Origin: Candidatus Portnoybacteria bacterium CG_4_10_14_0_2_um_filter_44_20 | GTDB taxonomy: Bacteria > Patescibacteriota > Minisyncoccia > Portnoybacterales > GCA-002795985 | NCBI GenBank assembly: GCA_002792395.1 | Contig: PFOG01000082.1 | Coordinates: forward strand, 1 to 5,179 | Reading direction: 5' to 3' | DNA length: 5,179 nucleotides | In this document: positions 1 to 4,821 of the stretch, piece by piece | Layout: every line of letters starts with the position of its first letter | Numbering within the stretch: position 1 is the first letter of the stretch | Made by a program: the position numbers and the translations under genes | Notes under the pieces: generated by a model | Told to the model about the DNA's origin: nothing | Databases searched by the model: none | The model's input: the letters and a program-made list of their open reading frames with translations, nothing else

Positions 1-403
1 ACAACACCGCGCCACTTTCATCCTTAATCGCCAACCCGCGAAGAAAGCTTAGATAAAAATTAATCAGAACTTCAACATTATGCTTCACGATAATACGAGC
101 GATCTCAGACCACACCGCCCTCTTTACTTCCCGCCCAAGCAAATTTAATTCACTGTTGAACGGAGAAATCTGTCTTTTGATAAACCCTTCCCGCCATTCA
201 GCCAAAATTTGCTCGGGAGAATAAACCTCTCCCACCGCATCATTAAACCAGCAAAAGATGTCATCATGGCTAATGTATTCGGGGTCCATCGAAAGCATTT
301 TTCCCAAAATCTGTTTCAAGTCCGCAATCATATCGCCACTACACTGATAGTGGTTCTTAGAATAAAGGATGAGATGTCTTGCCACGCCATTAATCTCTTT
401 CAT
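1..403 (-). CDS. Hypothetical protein, 5' part only (runs off left edge)
   Basis: An open frame of 134 codons with no stop runs from an ATG at 403 to the window edge, so the C-terminus is missing. The start is well supported: a purine-rich AGGAGGAGGG Shine-Dalgarno stretch (406-415) lies 2 bases upstream of the ATG at its nearest edge, with its AGGAGG core at a normal distance. The visible protein is soluble-looking and mixed alpha/beta to mostly helical, with no signal peptide and no clear membrane segment. A tryptophan- and charge-rich stretch lies near residues 50-72, and a hydrophobic helix-like segment (IIVKHNVEVLINFYLSFLRG) covers residues 104-123. I do not recognise the family and assign no function. 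It lies 67 bp downstream of the small cysteine-rich gene on the same strand, so the two may be co-transcribed. A perfect inverted repeat sits just upstream of the Shine-Dalgarno and may regulate expression. That the region is coding is likely; the function is unknown. Confidence 0.75.
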   Translation of the reverse strand, partial: MKEINGVARHLILYSKNHYQCSGDMIADLKQILGKMLSMDPEYISHDDIFCWFNDAVGEVYSPEQILAEWREGFIKRQISPFNSELNLLGREVKRAVWSEIARIIVKHNVEVLINFYLSFLRGLAIKDESGAVL

Positions 404-405
404 TG

Positions 406-415
406 CCCTCCTCCT
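406..415 (-). promoter_or_regulatory. Strong Shine-Dalgarno of the left-edge gene
   Basis: On the minus strand this reads AGGAGGAGGG followed by CA and then ATG. It fixes the start of the left-edge gene at 403 even though the gene has no stop within the window. Confidence 0.75.
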
Positions 416-417
416 AT

Positions 418-432
418 TTCGTTATCAACGAA
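418..432. promoter_or_regulatory. Perfect inverted repeat before the ribosome binding site
   Basis: TTCGTT and AACGAA are exact reverse complements separated by ATC. The repeat ends 2 bases upstream of the Shine-Dalgarno of the left-edge gene. It could be a dimeric repressor operator, or in RNA a 6-bp hairpin whose formation affects ribosome access. The sequence shows only the symmetry and the position; a regulatory role is inference. It could also arise by chance in an AT-rich spacer. Confidence 0.4.
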
Positions 433-470
433 CCCCTTTAATTGAGTAATAAAATAACACACTTTTAGTC

Positions 471-671
471 TTAGATAATGGCGGCAGAAGAGCACTTCCG
501 GCAGCCGTCTACATAGCCATAAATTGTCAGTACATCTCCGGGCTGCGCCAGACAAAGCGGGCTCTTGCACTCTCCCTTATCGCCGCACACGGCGCAAGAG
601 TGCACGTGCTTCCCTTCTCTTTCCATTCTCTTCAGATACTCTTCCGAGCTTTCATCGGCCATCTTGGCCAT
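471..671 (-). CDS. Small six-cysteine protein (66 aa), possible zinc-binding, unknown function
   Basis: The start is placed at the ATG at 671, not at a farther upstream ATG near 767. A strong AGGAGG lies 8 bases before 671, while the longer version would run through the insertion-sequence end and gives a lysine/cysteine/phenylalanine-rich leader that looks non-coding. A second in-frame ATG follows at codon 4. The protein opens with a charged helix (about residues 4-22, rich in E, K and R), followed by cysteines at 26, 29, 35, 40, 57 and 60. These include two CxxC pairs (CAVC and CRKC), the arrangement expected of a small zinc ribbon or a redox/metal site. There is no signal peptide. A hydrophobic LTIYGYV strand lies between the two cysteine groups. 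I do not recognise a named family. The gene is followed at 67 bp by the left-edge gene on the same strand. The insertion sequence begins 41 bp upstream, so the native promoter has probably been displaced; I see no clear replacement promoter. Confidence 0.7.
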   Translation of the reverse strand: MAKMADESSEEYLKRMEREGKHVHSCAVCGDKGECKSPLCLAQPGDVLTIYGYVDGCRKCSSAAII

Positions 672-712
672 AGCTCTTTCCTCCTCATCCCGCAAACCTG
701 ATTTCCCTTTTG

Positions 713-724
713 AATCCGAAAATT
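713..724 (+). repeat. Left terminal inverted repeat of the IS30-type element
   Basis: AATCCGAAAATT, exactly matched in inverted orientation at 1738-1749. It lies 16 bp before the ATG at 740. Confidence 0.65.
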
Positions 725-739
725 TGATAGAATAGCAGC

Positions 740-1739
740 ATGAAAAAAAACAAAAAAGTTCTCGCATCTTTCCAAAAGCGAACGCTACGAAATAGCAATT
801 TTAAGAAGAAAGAAATATCGTCTGGGGGATATAGCAAAAACTTTGAAACGCAGTGTTTCGGCCATTTATGATGAACTTGCTCGTAATGAGACAAGAGGCA
901 GGTATGGCCCGATCAAAGCTCATCATCAAGCGTATGTTCGCAGAAAATACAGCAAGTACCAGGGGATGAAGATCGTAAAAAACCCAGGCCTAAGAGAATT
1001 TGTGGAGAAAGAACTTCTAAATGACCAATCGCCAACCAATATCTCCGGCCGGATCAAGAAACACGAAAAGTGCTTGCTGCCTGTTTCTAAAAACATTGTC
1101 TACAAATATATCAAGAGTCCTTATGGAAGACGAATAGAACATCATCGAAACAAACAAAAAAACCGCCGCAGAAGAAGACGGCGGGGTTCGTCAAAGAAAC
1201 TTCAAGGCCGGACCTTCATCGATAAAAGGCCTCAATATATCAACGAAAGACAAAGAATCGGCGACGCGGAAGCGGACTTTCTCGTTTCGGGCAGAAGCGG
1301 CAAGGGAATTATCTTAAATATTACCGGCAGGAAATCAAGGGCGGCATTTCTGGAACAGATCATTGCCGTAACCATTGATAATGTTCATCTATCATTTAAA
1401 AGAATAAAGAAGCGATTCCCGGAATTGAAAACGATTACCACTGATAATGATCTGCCGCTGGAGCGTCATAAAGAATTAGAAAAACTGCTCAAGATCAAAA
1501 TATATTTCTGCCATCAATATCATTCTTGGGAAAAGGGAACAGTTGAAAATTCCAATAAATATGTCCGTCGAGATATTCCTAAGGGTAGCGATATTTCCAA
1601 ATATTCTAAAAGATTCACTCGTTTCTTAGAGAGAAAATTACAAAGGAGGTATATGAATTGTCTCGACCATTTTACACCGGCTGAGATGCTTGAAAATCAC
1701 CGCAAACGAAAAAAACGCCGGAGCGTTAAAGAAAAATAA
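740..1739 (+). pseudogene. IS30-family DDE transposase, frame broken at an A8 tract after the start codon
   Basis: IS30-type transposases bind the element ends with an N-terminal helix-turn-helix and catalyse cut/join reactions with a DDE RNase H-fold domain. The main frame runs from the codon after a TGA at 741-743 to TAA at 1737-1739. Its first codons encode the usual IS30 N-terminus (LSKSERYEIAILRRKKYRLG and on), but no ATG exists in that frame. The only good ATG (740) is out of frame by one base; removing one A from the A8 run at 743-750 joins it exactly and gives a protein of about 332 residues. In that numbering the catalytic residues are D179 (GDAEADF), D235 (TTDN) and E269 (GTVENSN), with the usual 33 residues between the second D and E, and the PKGSDIS and TPAE motifs follow. 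An arginine-rich linker precedes the catalytic domain. TTG at 843 could start a 298-residue form but would lose half of the DNA-binding domain. No Shine-Dalgarno is seen; a TAGAAT at 728-733 could be a -10 box for a leaderless message. It is either a recent one-base disruption, a sequencing error, or expressed by slippage. Confidence 0.8.
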
Positions 1740-1749
1740 TTTTCGGATT
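1738..1749 (-). repeat. Right terminal inverted repeat of the IS30-type element
   Basis: On the plus strand this reads AATTTTCGGATT, the exact reverse complement of 713-724. Its first two bases are part of the transposase TAA stop. Confidence 0.65.
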
Positions 1750-1751
1750 GA

Positions 1752-1797
1752 GGGTGGTCAGTAGGAACTTAATGGTTTAATTCTTTAGCGGTCACCC
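1752..1797. repeat. Long imperfect hairpin at the right IS end
   Basis: The outer stem pairs GGGTGGTC (1752-1759) with GGTCACCC (1790-1797) through six Watson-Crick pairs and two G-U pairs. The inner part pairs AGGAA and TTAA (1763-1772, with C1768 bulged) with TTAATTCTT (1777-1785) around a TGGT loop. No T tract follows on either strand, so it is not a typical intrinsic terminator. It may be a subterminal element of the insertion sequence, or an unrelated structured repeat beside it. The rest of 1798-1936 is AT-rich, and I see nothing else supportable in it. Confidence 0.45.
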
Positions 1798-1936
1798 CAC
1801 TATCTGTCAAGGTTAAGAATTATATATCATTTTATATTTATATTATCAATAGAGATGTGCGAAAGTTATAATAAGCTCCGGAGTCTCATTTCTACGATAC
1901 TAAAACATAACTCTATAAAGCCATATTTTTTGTTAG

Positions 1937-2008
1937 TAGCCCCAAGGGGAATCGAACCCCTGTTGCAAGGATGAGAACCTTGCGTCCTAACCACTAGACG
2001 ATGGGGCC
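1937..2008 (-). tRNA. tRNA-Glu (anticodon CTC)
   Basis: The 72-nt cloverleaf is complete on the minus strand. The acceptor stem is GGCCCCA with TGGGGCT (first pair G-U), the D stem GTCT with GGAC around AGTGGTTA, and the anticodon stem CAAGG with CCTTG around the loop TTCTCAT, giving anticodon CTC (reads GAG). The T stem is AGGGG with CCCCT around TTCGATT. The discriminator base is A and no CCA is encoded, so CCA must be added by the nucleotidyltransferase. All stems pair well and the T loop is canonical, so the gene should be functional. A tRNA-Glu-like 5' half lies 66 bp upstream in the same orientation. Confidence 0.95.
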
Positions 2009-2040
2009 ATAAAAACCGCGGGAGTAAAAGCTGATGCCTG

Positions 2041-2081
2041 CCCTGCCATAGTCCTGAATTTATCGAAGGACGAAGGCGGGT
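2041..2081. repeat. Imperfect palindromic element inside a broken tRNA-Glu
   Basis: Two 15-base arms (2041-2055 and 2067-2081) match at 11 of 15 positions in inverted orientation, with a perfect GTCCT/AGGAC core and an 11-base AT-rich loop. GCCTGCC just outside the left arm partly repeats the arm start. The form GTCCT, loop, AGGAC with flanking CCCGCC and GGCAGGG resembles short GC-rich palindromes that recur in many bacterial genomes. That it is a dispersed repeat here is inference from its form, since only one copy is visible. Its right arm overlaps the tRNA-like anticodon stem. Confidence 0.5.
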
Positions 2082-2105
2082 CTTGGTCCACTAGACGATA
2101 GCGGC
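2075..2105 (-). pseudogene. 5' half of a tRNA-Glu-like gene, truncated at the anticodon stem
   Basis: The minus strand from 2105 shows the acceptor 5' strand GCCGCTA, then TC, a paired D arm (GTCT with AGAC), and CCGCC as the 5' side of an anticodon stem. The stretch ATCGTCTAGTGG is identical to the intact tRNA-Glu at 1937-2008. After CCGCC the homology stops: there is no recognisable anticodon loop, no GGCGG partner, no T arm and no TAGCGGC to close the acceptor stem within the following 66 bases. Instead the palindromic element begins. The acceptor and D-arm sequence resembles tRNA-Glu(TTC), but the anticodon is gone, so isoacceptor identity is inference. It is probably a non-functional remnant co-oriented with the intact tRNA. 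Confidence 0.6.
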
Positions 2106-2121
2106 AATTCGTTTTTAATTT

Positions 2122-2145
2122 ATCATAGAATAAACCATTTGTCAT
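2122..2145 (-). promoter_or_regulatory. Weak candidate promoter for the tRNA region
   Basis: On the minus strand TATGAT (2122-2127) lies 16 bp upstream of the tRNA-like sequence and could be a -10 box. The nearest -35-like element, ATGACA (2140-2145), is only 12 bp away, which is too short for normal sigma70 spacing. Only the -10 box and its position support the call. Confidence 0.25.
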
Positions 2146-2173
2146 CGGATTGATATTGAATTTGGATTAAATT

Positions 2174-2201
2174 TAAAAGCTCCGTTGCCTTAGAACGGAG
2201 C
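2174..2201 (-). terminator. Intrinsic terminator after the purA-like gene
   Basis: On the minus strand an exact 8-bp stem, GCTCCGTT with AACGGAGC (7-base loop), is followed by TTTT and then AAATTT. It lies 28 bp beyond the TAG stop of the purA-like gene and before the tRNA pair, so it separates the two transcription units. Confidence 0.75.
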
Positions 2202-2228
2202 CGCGCTTTCTTGAAAAAACAAATTATA

Positions 2229-3278
2229 CTAAACCAGCAATATGGTATCTTCTAAATTCGGCCCCGTGGAAATTGCCGCAATCCCTCTGTAATATTTTGA
2301 AGCTTTTTTAAAAAGGGTATTTAGCTTCTCTATAAAATCTTTCGCTTCTTTGGTCAATTGATCGAATTCCTTAACGCCGGCATTGCCCTTAAACAACCGG
2401 TCGATACAGGTGATGGCCGCATGAGTGCCTGTATTTCTACTCAACGATTCCTTGGCTAAATTTTTGTCAAAGTCGCCAAGTCGCCGGAGCCGCCCGCTCA
2501 CCGTTCCCCTCTCCTCTGTGCCACGGGCATCTCTTTGTTCTTTTGCCCATTCAAAGCGCATCGGTCCGGGACCAACTCTTGAGACATACGCTTTATAAAC
2601 CACAACCACCTCATCAATGGCCATTGGGCCTATCCCGACATCGACAGCAAACTGACTGGCAGTAGTATCTTGGGAAGTAACATAAGGATAAAACTTATAA
2701 TTCAACAAAGAAAGGCAGTATCCTTGAACCCCCTCAACTAAAATCCGTTTGTCCAAATTAATTGCCCGATTTACTTCAGCCGCCACATCAACTAAATATG
2801 GCCTGAGAGCCTTTATATCTTTGGCAATCTTTGCCTTCCTTAACAGTCTGTCCACTCTCGCCGGACCGGTGCCTGTCCCGACCGAACCTATCCTTTCAAC
2901 CAGCTCTCTTTCTTGCTCAATATGCTTCGGCCCTTCTATAATTGTGCAACCGTAATCAATGCCTATCCTGCCGCCCACGCCGTATGTCTCAATTTCCCGT
3001 AAAACGACGTCCGGATTTATAACAGTTCCTCTGCCGATCAAAAGCTTCGCGTCGGGCGCGATGAAACCGGAAGGAATTTGCGTGACCTTTTTTCCATCGG
3101 TTACTGTGTGCCCCGCCTGCGGACCGCCACCCGCTCTCACAACATAATCATATTGACGCTTAGTTGCCAAGCAACCGACTATTTTCCCTTTTCCCTCGTC
3201 TCCATAAAATCCGCCAACAACGATCGTTAATAAAGATTTGCCCCGCGGGCGCAAAAAATCATCATTCTTCCTTTTCAT
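2229..3278 (-). CDS. purA: Adenylosuccinate synthetase, short archaeal-type form
   Basis: PurA joins IMP and aspartate using GTP to make adenylosuccinate, the first step from IMP to AMP, in the cytosol. The 349-residue protein shows the family motifs in order: the GFYGDEGKGK phosphate loop (23-32) with catalytic D27, GPQAGHTV (52-59) with catalytic H57, the IMP-binding loop GSVGTGTGPARVDR (131-144), EGVQG (182-186), YPYVTSQDTTA (198-208), the hinge RVGPGP (234-239), the aspartate-binding GTVSGRLRRLGDFD (258-271), TCID (290-293) and STGP (337-340). It is about 80 residues shorter than Escherichia coli PurA and resembles the shorter archaeal type, especially in TGTGPARVDR and in TSQDTTAS followed by DVGIGP. 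Oddities: Q54 where the family usually has Asn, a Phe-Tyr in place of Gln-Trp in the first motif, and Cys where E. coli has the Lys of TKLD. The start at 3278 is set by GGAGG 6 bases upstream and leaves an 18-residue basic leader. The gene has its own promoter and terminator. No other purine gene is in view. The family is certain; the exact substrate is less so. Confidence 0.9.
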   Translation of the reverse strand: MKRKNDDFLRPRGKSLLTIVVGGFYGDEGKGKIVGCLATKRQYDYVVRAGGGPQAGHTVTDGKKVTQIPSGFIAPDAKLLIGRGTVINPDVVLREIETYGVGGRIGIDYGCTIIEGPKHIEQERELVERIGSVGTGTGPARVDRLLRKAKIAKDIKALRPYLVDVAAEVNRAINLDKRILVEGVQGYCLSLLNYKFYPYVTSQDTTASQFAVDVGIGPMAIDEVVVVYKAYVSRVGPGPMRFEWAKEQRDARGTEERGTVSGRLRRLGDFDKNLAKESLSRNTGTHAAITCIDRLFKGNAGVKEFDQLTKEAKDFIEKLNTLFKKASKYYRGIAAISTGPNLEDTILLV

Positions 3279-3284
3279 ACCCTT

Positions 3285-3289
3285 CCTCC
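3285..3289 (-). promoter_or_regulatory. Shine-Dalgarno of purA
   Basis: GGAGG on the minus strand lies 6 bases before the ATG at 3278. It decides the longer start, which gives an 18-residue leader before the conserved core. Confidence 0.7.
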
Positions 3290-3346
3290 ATTTCTATTTT
3301 CTTCTATTTTCTCTAATTTTAAAAGAGTTTTTTTGACAACGGCTTT

Positions 3347-3375
3347 ATCGTATCAAAAGGGTGGCAATCTATCAA
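3347..3375 (-). promoter_or_regulatory. Sigma70-type promoter for purA
   Basis: On the minus strand TTGATA (3370-3375; five of six match TTGACA) is followed after exactly 17 bp by TACGAT (3347-3352; four of six match TATAAT). Transcription would start near 3340, giving a leader of about 60 nt before the purA ATG. It lies downstream of the glycosyltransferase terminator, which supports purA being a separate unit. Confidence 0.6.
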
Positions 3376-3417
3376 TACATACATACAATTTTGTACTCTC
3401 GCATTTAATACAAAATG

Positions 3418-3445
3418 AACCTCCCCGCAGAATTGCGGGGCGGTT
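3418..3445. other. GC-rich hairpin between the glycosyltransferase terminator and the purA promoter
   Basis: AACC-T-CCCCGC pairs with GCGGGG-C-GGTT across a 6-base loop, a 10-bp stem with one mismatch. On the plus strand it runs into TTTT starting at 3444, and on the minus strand it is followed by TTCATTTTG, so neither side has a full T tract. It may be a back-up terminator for readthrough from the glycosyltransferase gene. No plus-strand gene precedes it. Confidence 0.4.
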
Positions 3446-3460
3446 TTCGCGAATCAAGAT

Positions 3461-3496
3461 AAAAAAGGGCGTCTGTGCCGCGTGGCACAAGATGCC
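3461..3496 (-). terminator. Strong intrinsic terminator after the glycosyltransferase gene
   Basis: On the minus strand a 12-bp stem (3484-3496 with 3468-3479, one bulged base, one G-U pair, 4-base loop) is followed by C and then a run of six T (complement of A 3461-3466). It lies 22 bp beyond the TAA stop at 3519. Stem, loop and T tract are all in good form. Confidence 0.85.
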
Positions 3497-3518
3497 GATA
3501 AACCAAAAAAGCGCGGAA

Positions 3519-4775
3519 TTATTCCAAAACTTCCTTAAAAAGATTCAGATAGTCTCTGAGCAACCGCGGTATTAAGAATTTTTTTTTGACGCTTTCGCGC
3601 GCCCGCCGACCCATCCGACGCGAAAGCGCCGGATTCTTAATCAACTCTACTATCCTTTGCCCGCATTCTTCAGGGCTTGAAACTAAAAATCCGTTCCGGC
3701 CGTCTTTAATCTGTAATTTAATTCCACCAGCCCTGCCGCCGATAACCGGCTTGCCTTTCCACATCGCCTCGGTCACGGTCAAGCCGAATCCTTCTTTAAT
3801 TGATTTTTGAATTACGACATCAGACCCGGCCTGAAACGCGTTAACTAAAGTTTCATTCTCTGTTTTAATCTCTTCCGGGTCATAAAGTAAATGAATATTG
3901 GCCGGATCTCCCCTAACGTAGCGCTGAACCTGCTTTAAAACAGTGGCTGATCTTGGATTGTCCGAGGCCAACATCAAACCCAGCAAAACAAGCTGCAAAT
4001 CGGGAATCTCATTCTTGGCGATGTAAAAGGCTTTGATTACTCCGATCGGGTCTTTCCACCGGTCAAAGCGAGAAATCTGCGCAATCAAAGGTTTGTCGGG
4101 ATGAATATTGTGGCTGGCGATAACCCTTTTGGCGACGGACCGCGGTAGCGCTTTGTTTTTGCTAATCAGGGGATCGATAGCCGGAGCGAAAATTTTCACC
4201 TTTTCTCTGGGAATTTTCGGATTAACAAATTCATCCATGCTGAAAATAATTTTTTTGTAGGGCTCAAAAAAGGGGAGAAGAAAATTCCAGGTGTCTTTGT
4301 TGGGAGACGACAAATCAATGTGGATCCGGGAAATCGCCGATTTGAGCCGATCGGCAAAAAACGGTATGGCCAGCGGCTGGGGATCATGAAAAATCCAGAC
4401 ATCTGCCTTTTCTTTTTTAAACGACTCCGCTATTTTCTTTCCGGTTTCGATATACAGTTTTTTGTCGTCGTCCGACAAGCCGGAATGCGAACCTTGCAGA
4501 CTGTCATGTATTTTCTGGGTAACGCCGAAAAATTCTTTAGGCGGGGTGATAATCGTCCACTTCGCGTTTAAACCGACATCCCGCATCAACGGAAGAAGGC
4601 TTCTTAGAATTTCGGCCACCCCGCCGCCGCCAGCCTTCGCTGTTGAATTGACGTGGACAACACGCAAGCCCCTCAAAGGCTTAGCGATTTTTTTGATTTC
4701 TTTTATCGATTCGTCGCCGACGGCTTTACGATACGCGGCAATCCTGGAAGATGCGAGAAAAATTTCTTCAAACAT
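3519..4775 (-). CDS. GT4-family glycosyltransferase, trehalose synthase (TreT)-like
   Basis: The 418-residue protein has the two-domain GT-B layout of retaining family GT4. The N-terminal domain carries HVNSTAKAGGGGVAEIL (41-57), the glycine-rich acceptor/phosphate loop typical of TreT and trehalose phosphorylase-like enzymes, then FHDPQP (129-134) and HIDLSSP (152-158). The C-terminal nucleotide-sugar domain has SRFDRWKDP (235-243) and EGFGLTVTE (328-336), the EX7E motif with E328 and E336, followed by AMWKGKPVIGG. TreT enzymes make trehalose reversibly from ADP- or UDP-glucose and glucose in the cytosol, so trehalose synthesis or use is the best guess. Other GT4 members act on other acceptors and the sequence alone does not prove the substrate. 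No signal peptide is seen, and about 35 residues precede the first strand. The ATG at 4775 is preceded by an A-rich stretch without a real Shine-Dalgarno, so the start is less certain. It lies 46 bp after a penicillin-binding protein gene on the same strand and ends at a strong terminator. Confidence 0.85.
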   Translation of the reverse strand: MFEEIFLASSRIAAYRKAVGDESIKEIKKIAKPLRGLRVVHVNSTAKAGGGGVAEILRSLLPLMRDVGLNAKWTIITPPKEFFGVTQKIHDSLQGSHSGLSDDDKKLYIETGKKIAESFKKEKADVWIFHDPQPLAIPFFADRLKSAISRIHIDLSSPNKDTWNFLLPFFEPYKKIIFSMDEFVNPKIPREKVKIFAPAIDPLISKNKALPRSVAKRVIASHNIHPDKPLIAQISRFDRWKDPIGVIKAFYIAKNEIPDLQLVLLGLMLASDNPRSATVLKQVQRYVRGDPANIHLLYDPEEIKTENETLVNAFQAGSDVVIQKSIKEGFGLTVTEAMWKGKPVIGGRAGGIKLQIKDGRNGFLVSSPEECGQRIVELIKNPALSRRMGRRARESVKKKFLIPRLLRDYLNLFKEVLE

Positions 4776-4821
4776 TTTTTTACTTAGATTAGTTTGTTGC
4801 TGGTTTTGCGCTTCATGGCGC

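Larger units (their letters stand above)
713..1749 (+). mobile_element. IS30-family insertion sequence with 12-bp terminal inverted repeats
   Basis: A single IS30-type transposase frame is bracketed by an exact 12-bp inverted repeat: AATCCGAAAATT at 713-724 and its reverse complement at 1738-1749. The right copy overlaps the transposase stop codon, which is typical of compact insertion sequences. Outside these 12 bp the two ends share only scattered matches, and I could find no convincing target-site duplication, so the true outer limits could lie a few bases to tens of bases further out. On the right, an imperfect hairpin at 1752-1797 may belong to the element. The element sits immediately upstream of the small cysteine-rich gene, transcribed away from it. 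The IS30 assignment rests on the transposase motifs; the exact boundaries are inferred. Confidence 0.7.

Noticed and set aside
209..445. Plus-strand open frame
   Set aside because: It is a shadow antisense to the better supported left-edge gene, with no ribosome binding site and unnatural composition.
672..767. N-terminal extension of the small cysteine-rich protein to an ATG near 767
   Set aside because: It would cross the insertion-sequence terminal repeat and has no ribosome binding site, whereas AGGAGG sits 8 bases before the ATG at 671.
1108..1200. Arginine- and lysine-rich stretch of the transposase as a separate repeat or low-complexity element
   Set aside because: It lies in the variable linker between the DNA-binding and catalytic domains of IS30-type transposases, where basic residues are expected.
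843..1739. Transposase starting at the TTG at 843
   Set aside because: The same frame upstream encodes the conserved first half of the IS30 helix-turn-helix, and there is no ribosome binding site at 843. The TTG start would give a protein lacking proper DNA binding.
3333..3338. Plus-strand TTGACA as a promoter
   Set aside because: No -10 box at 16-18 bp and no plus-strand gene downstream.
3333..3575. Plus-strand open frame over the purA upstream region
   Set aside because: It runs through the promoter and two hairpins and into the end of the glycosyltransferase gene, with no ribosome binding site. Its translation has no recognisable features.
4784..4816. 11-codon leader peptide (MKRKTSNKLI) between the PBP and glycosyltransferase genes
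   Set aside because: Very short, with no ribosome binding site and no attenuator-like structure following it. The GCGC hairpin around its ATG could be chance.
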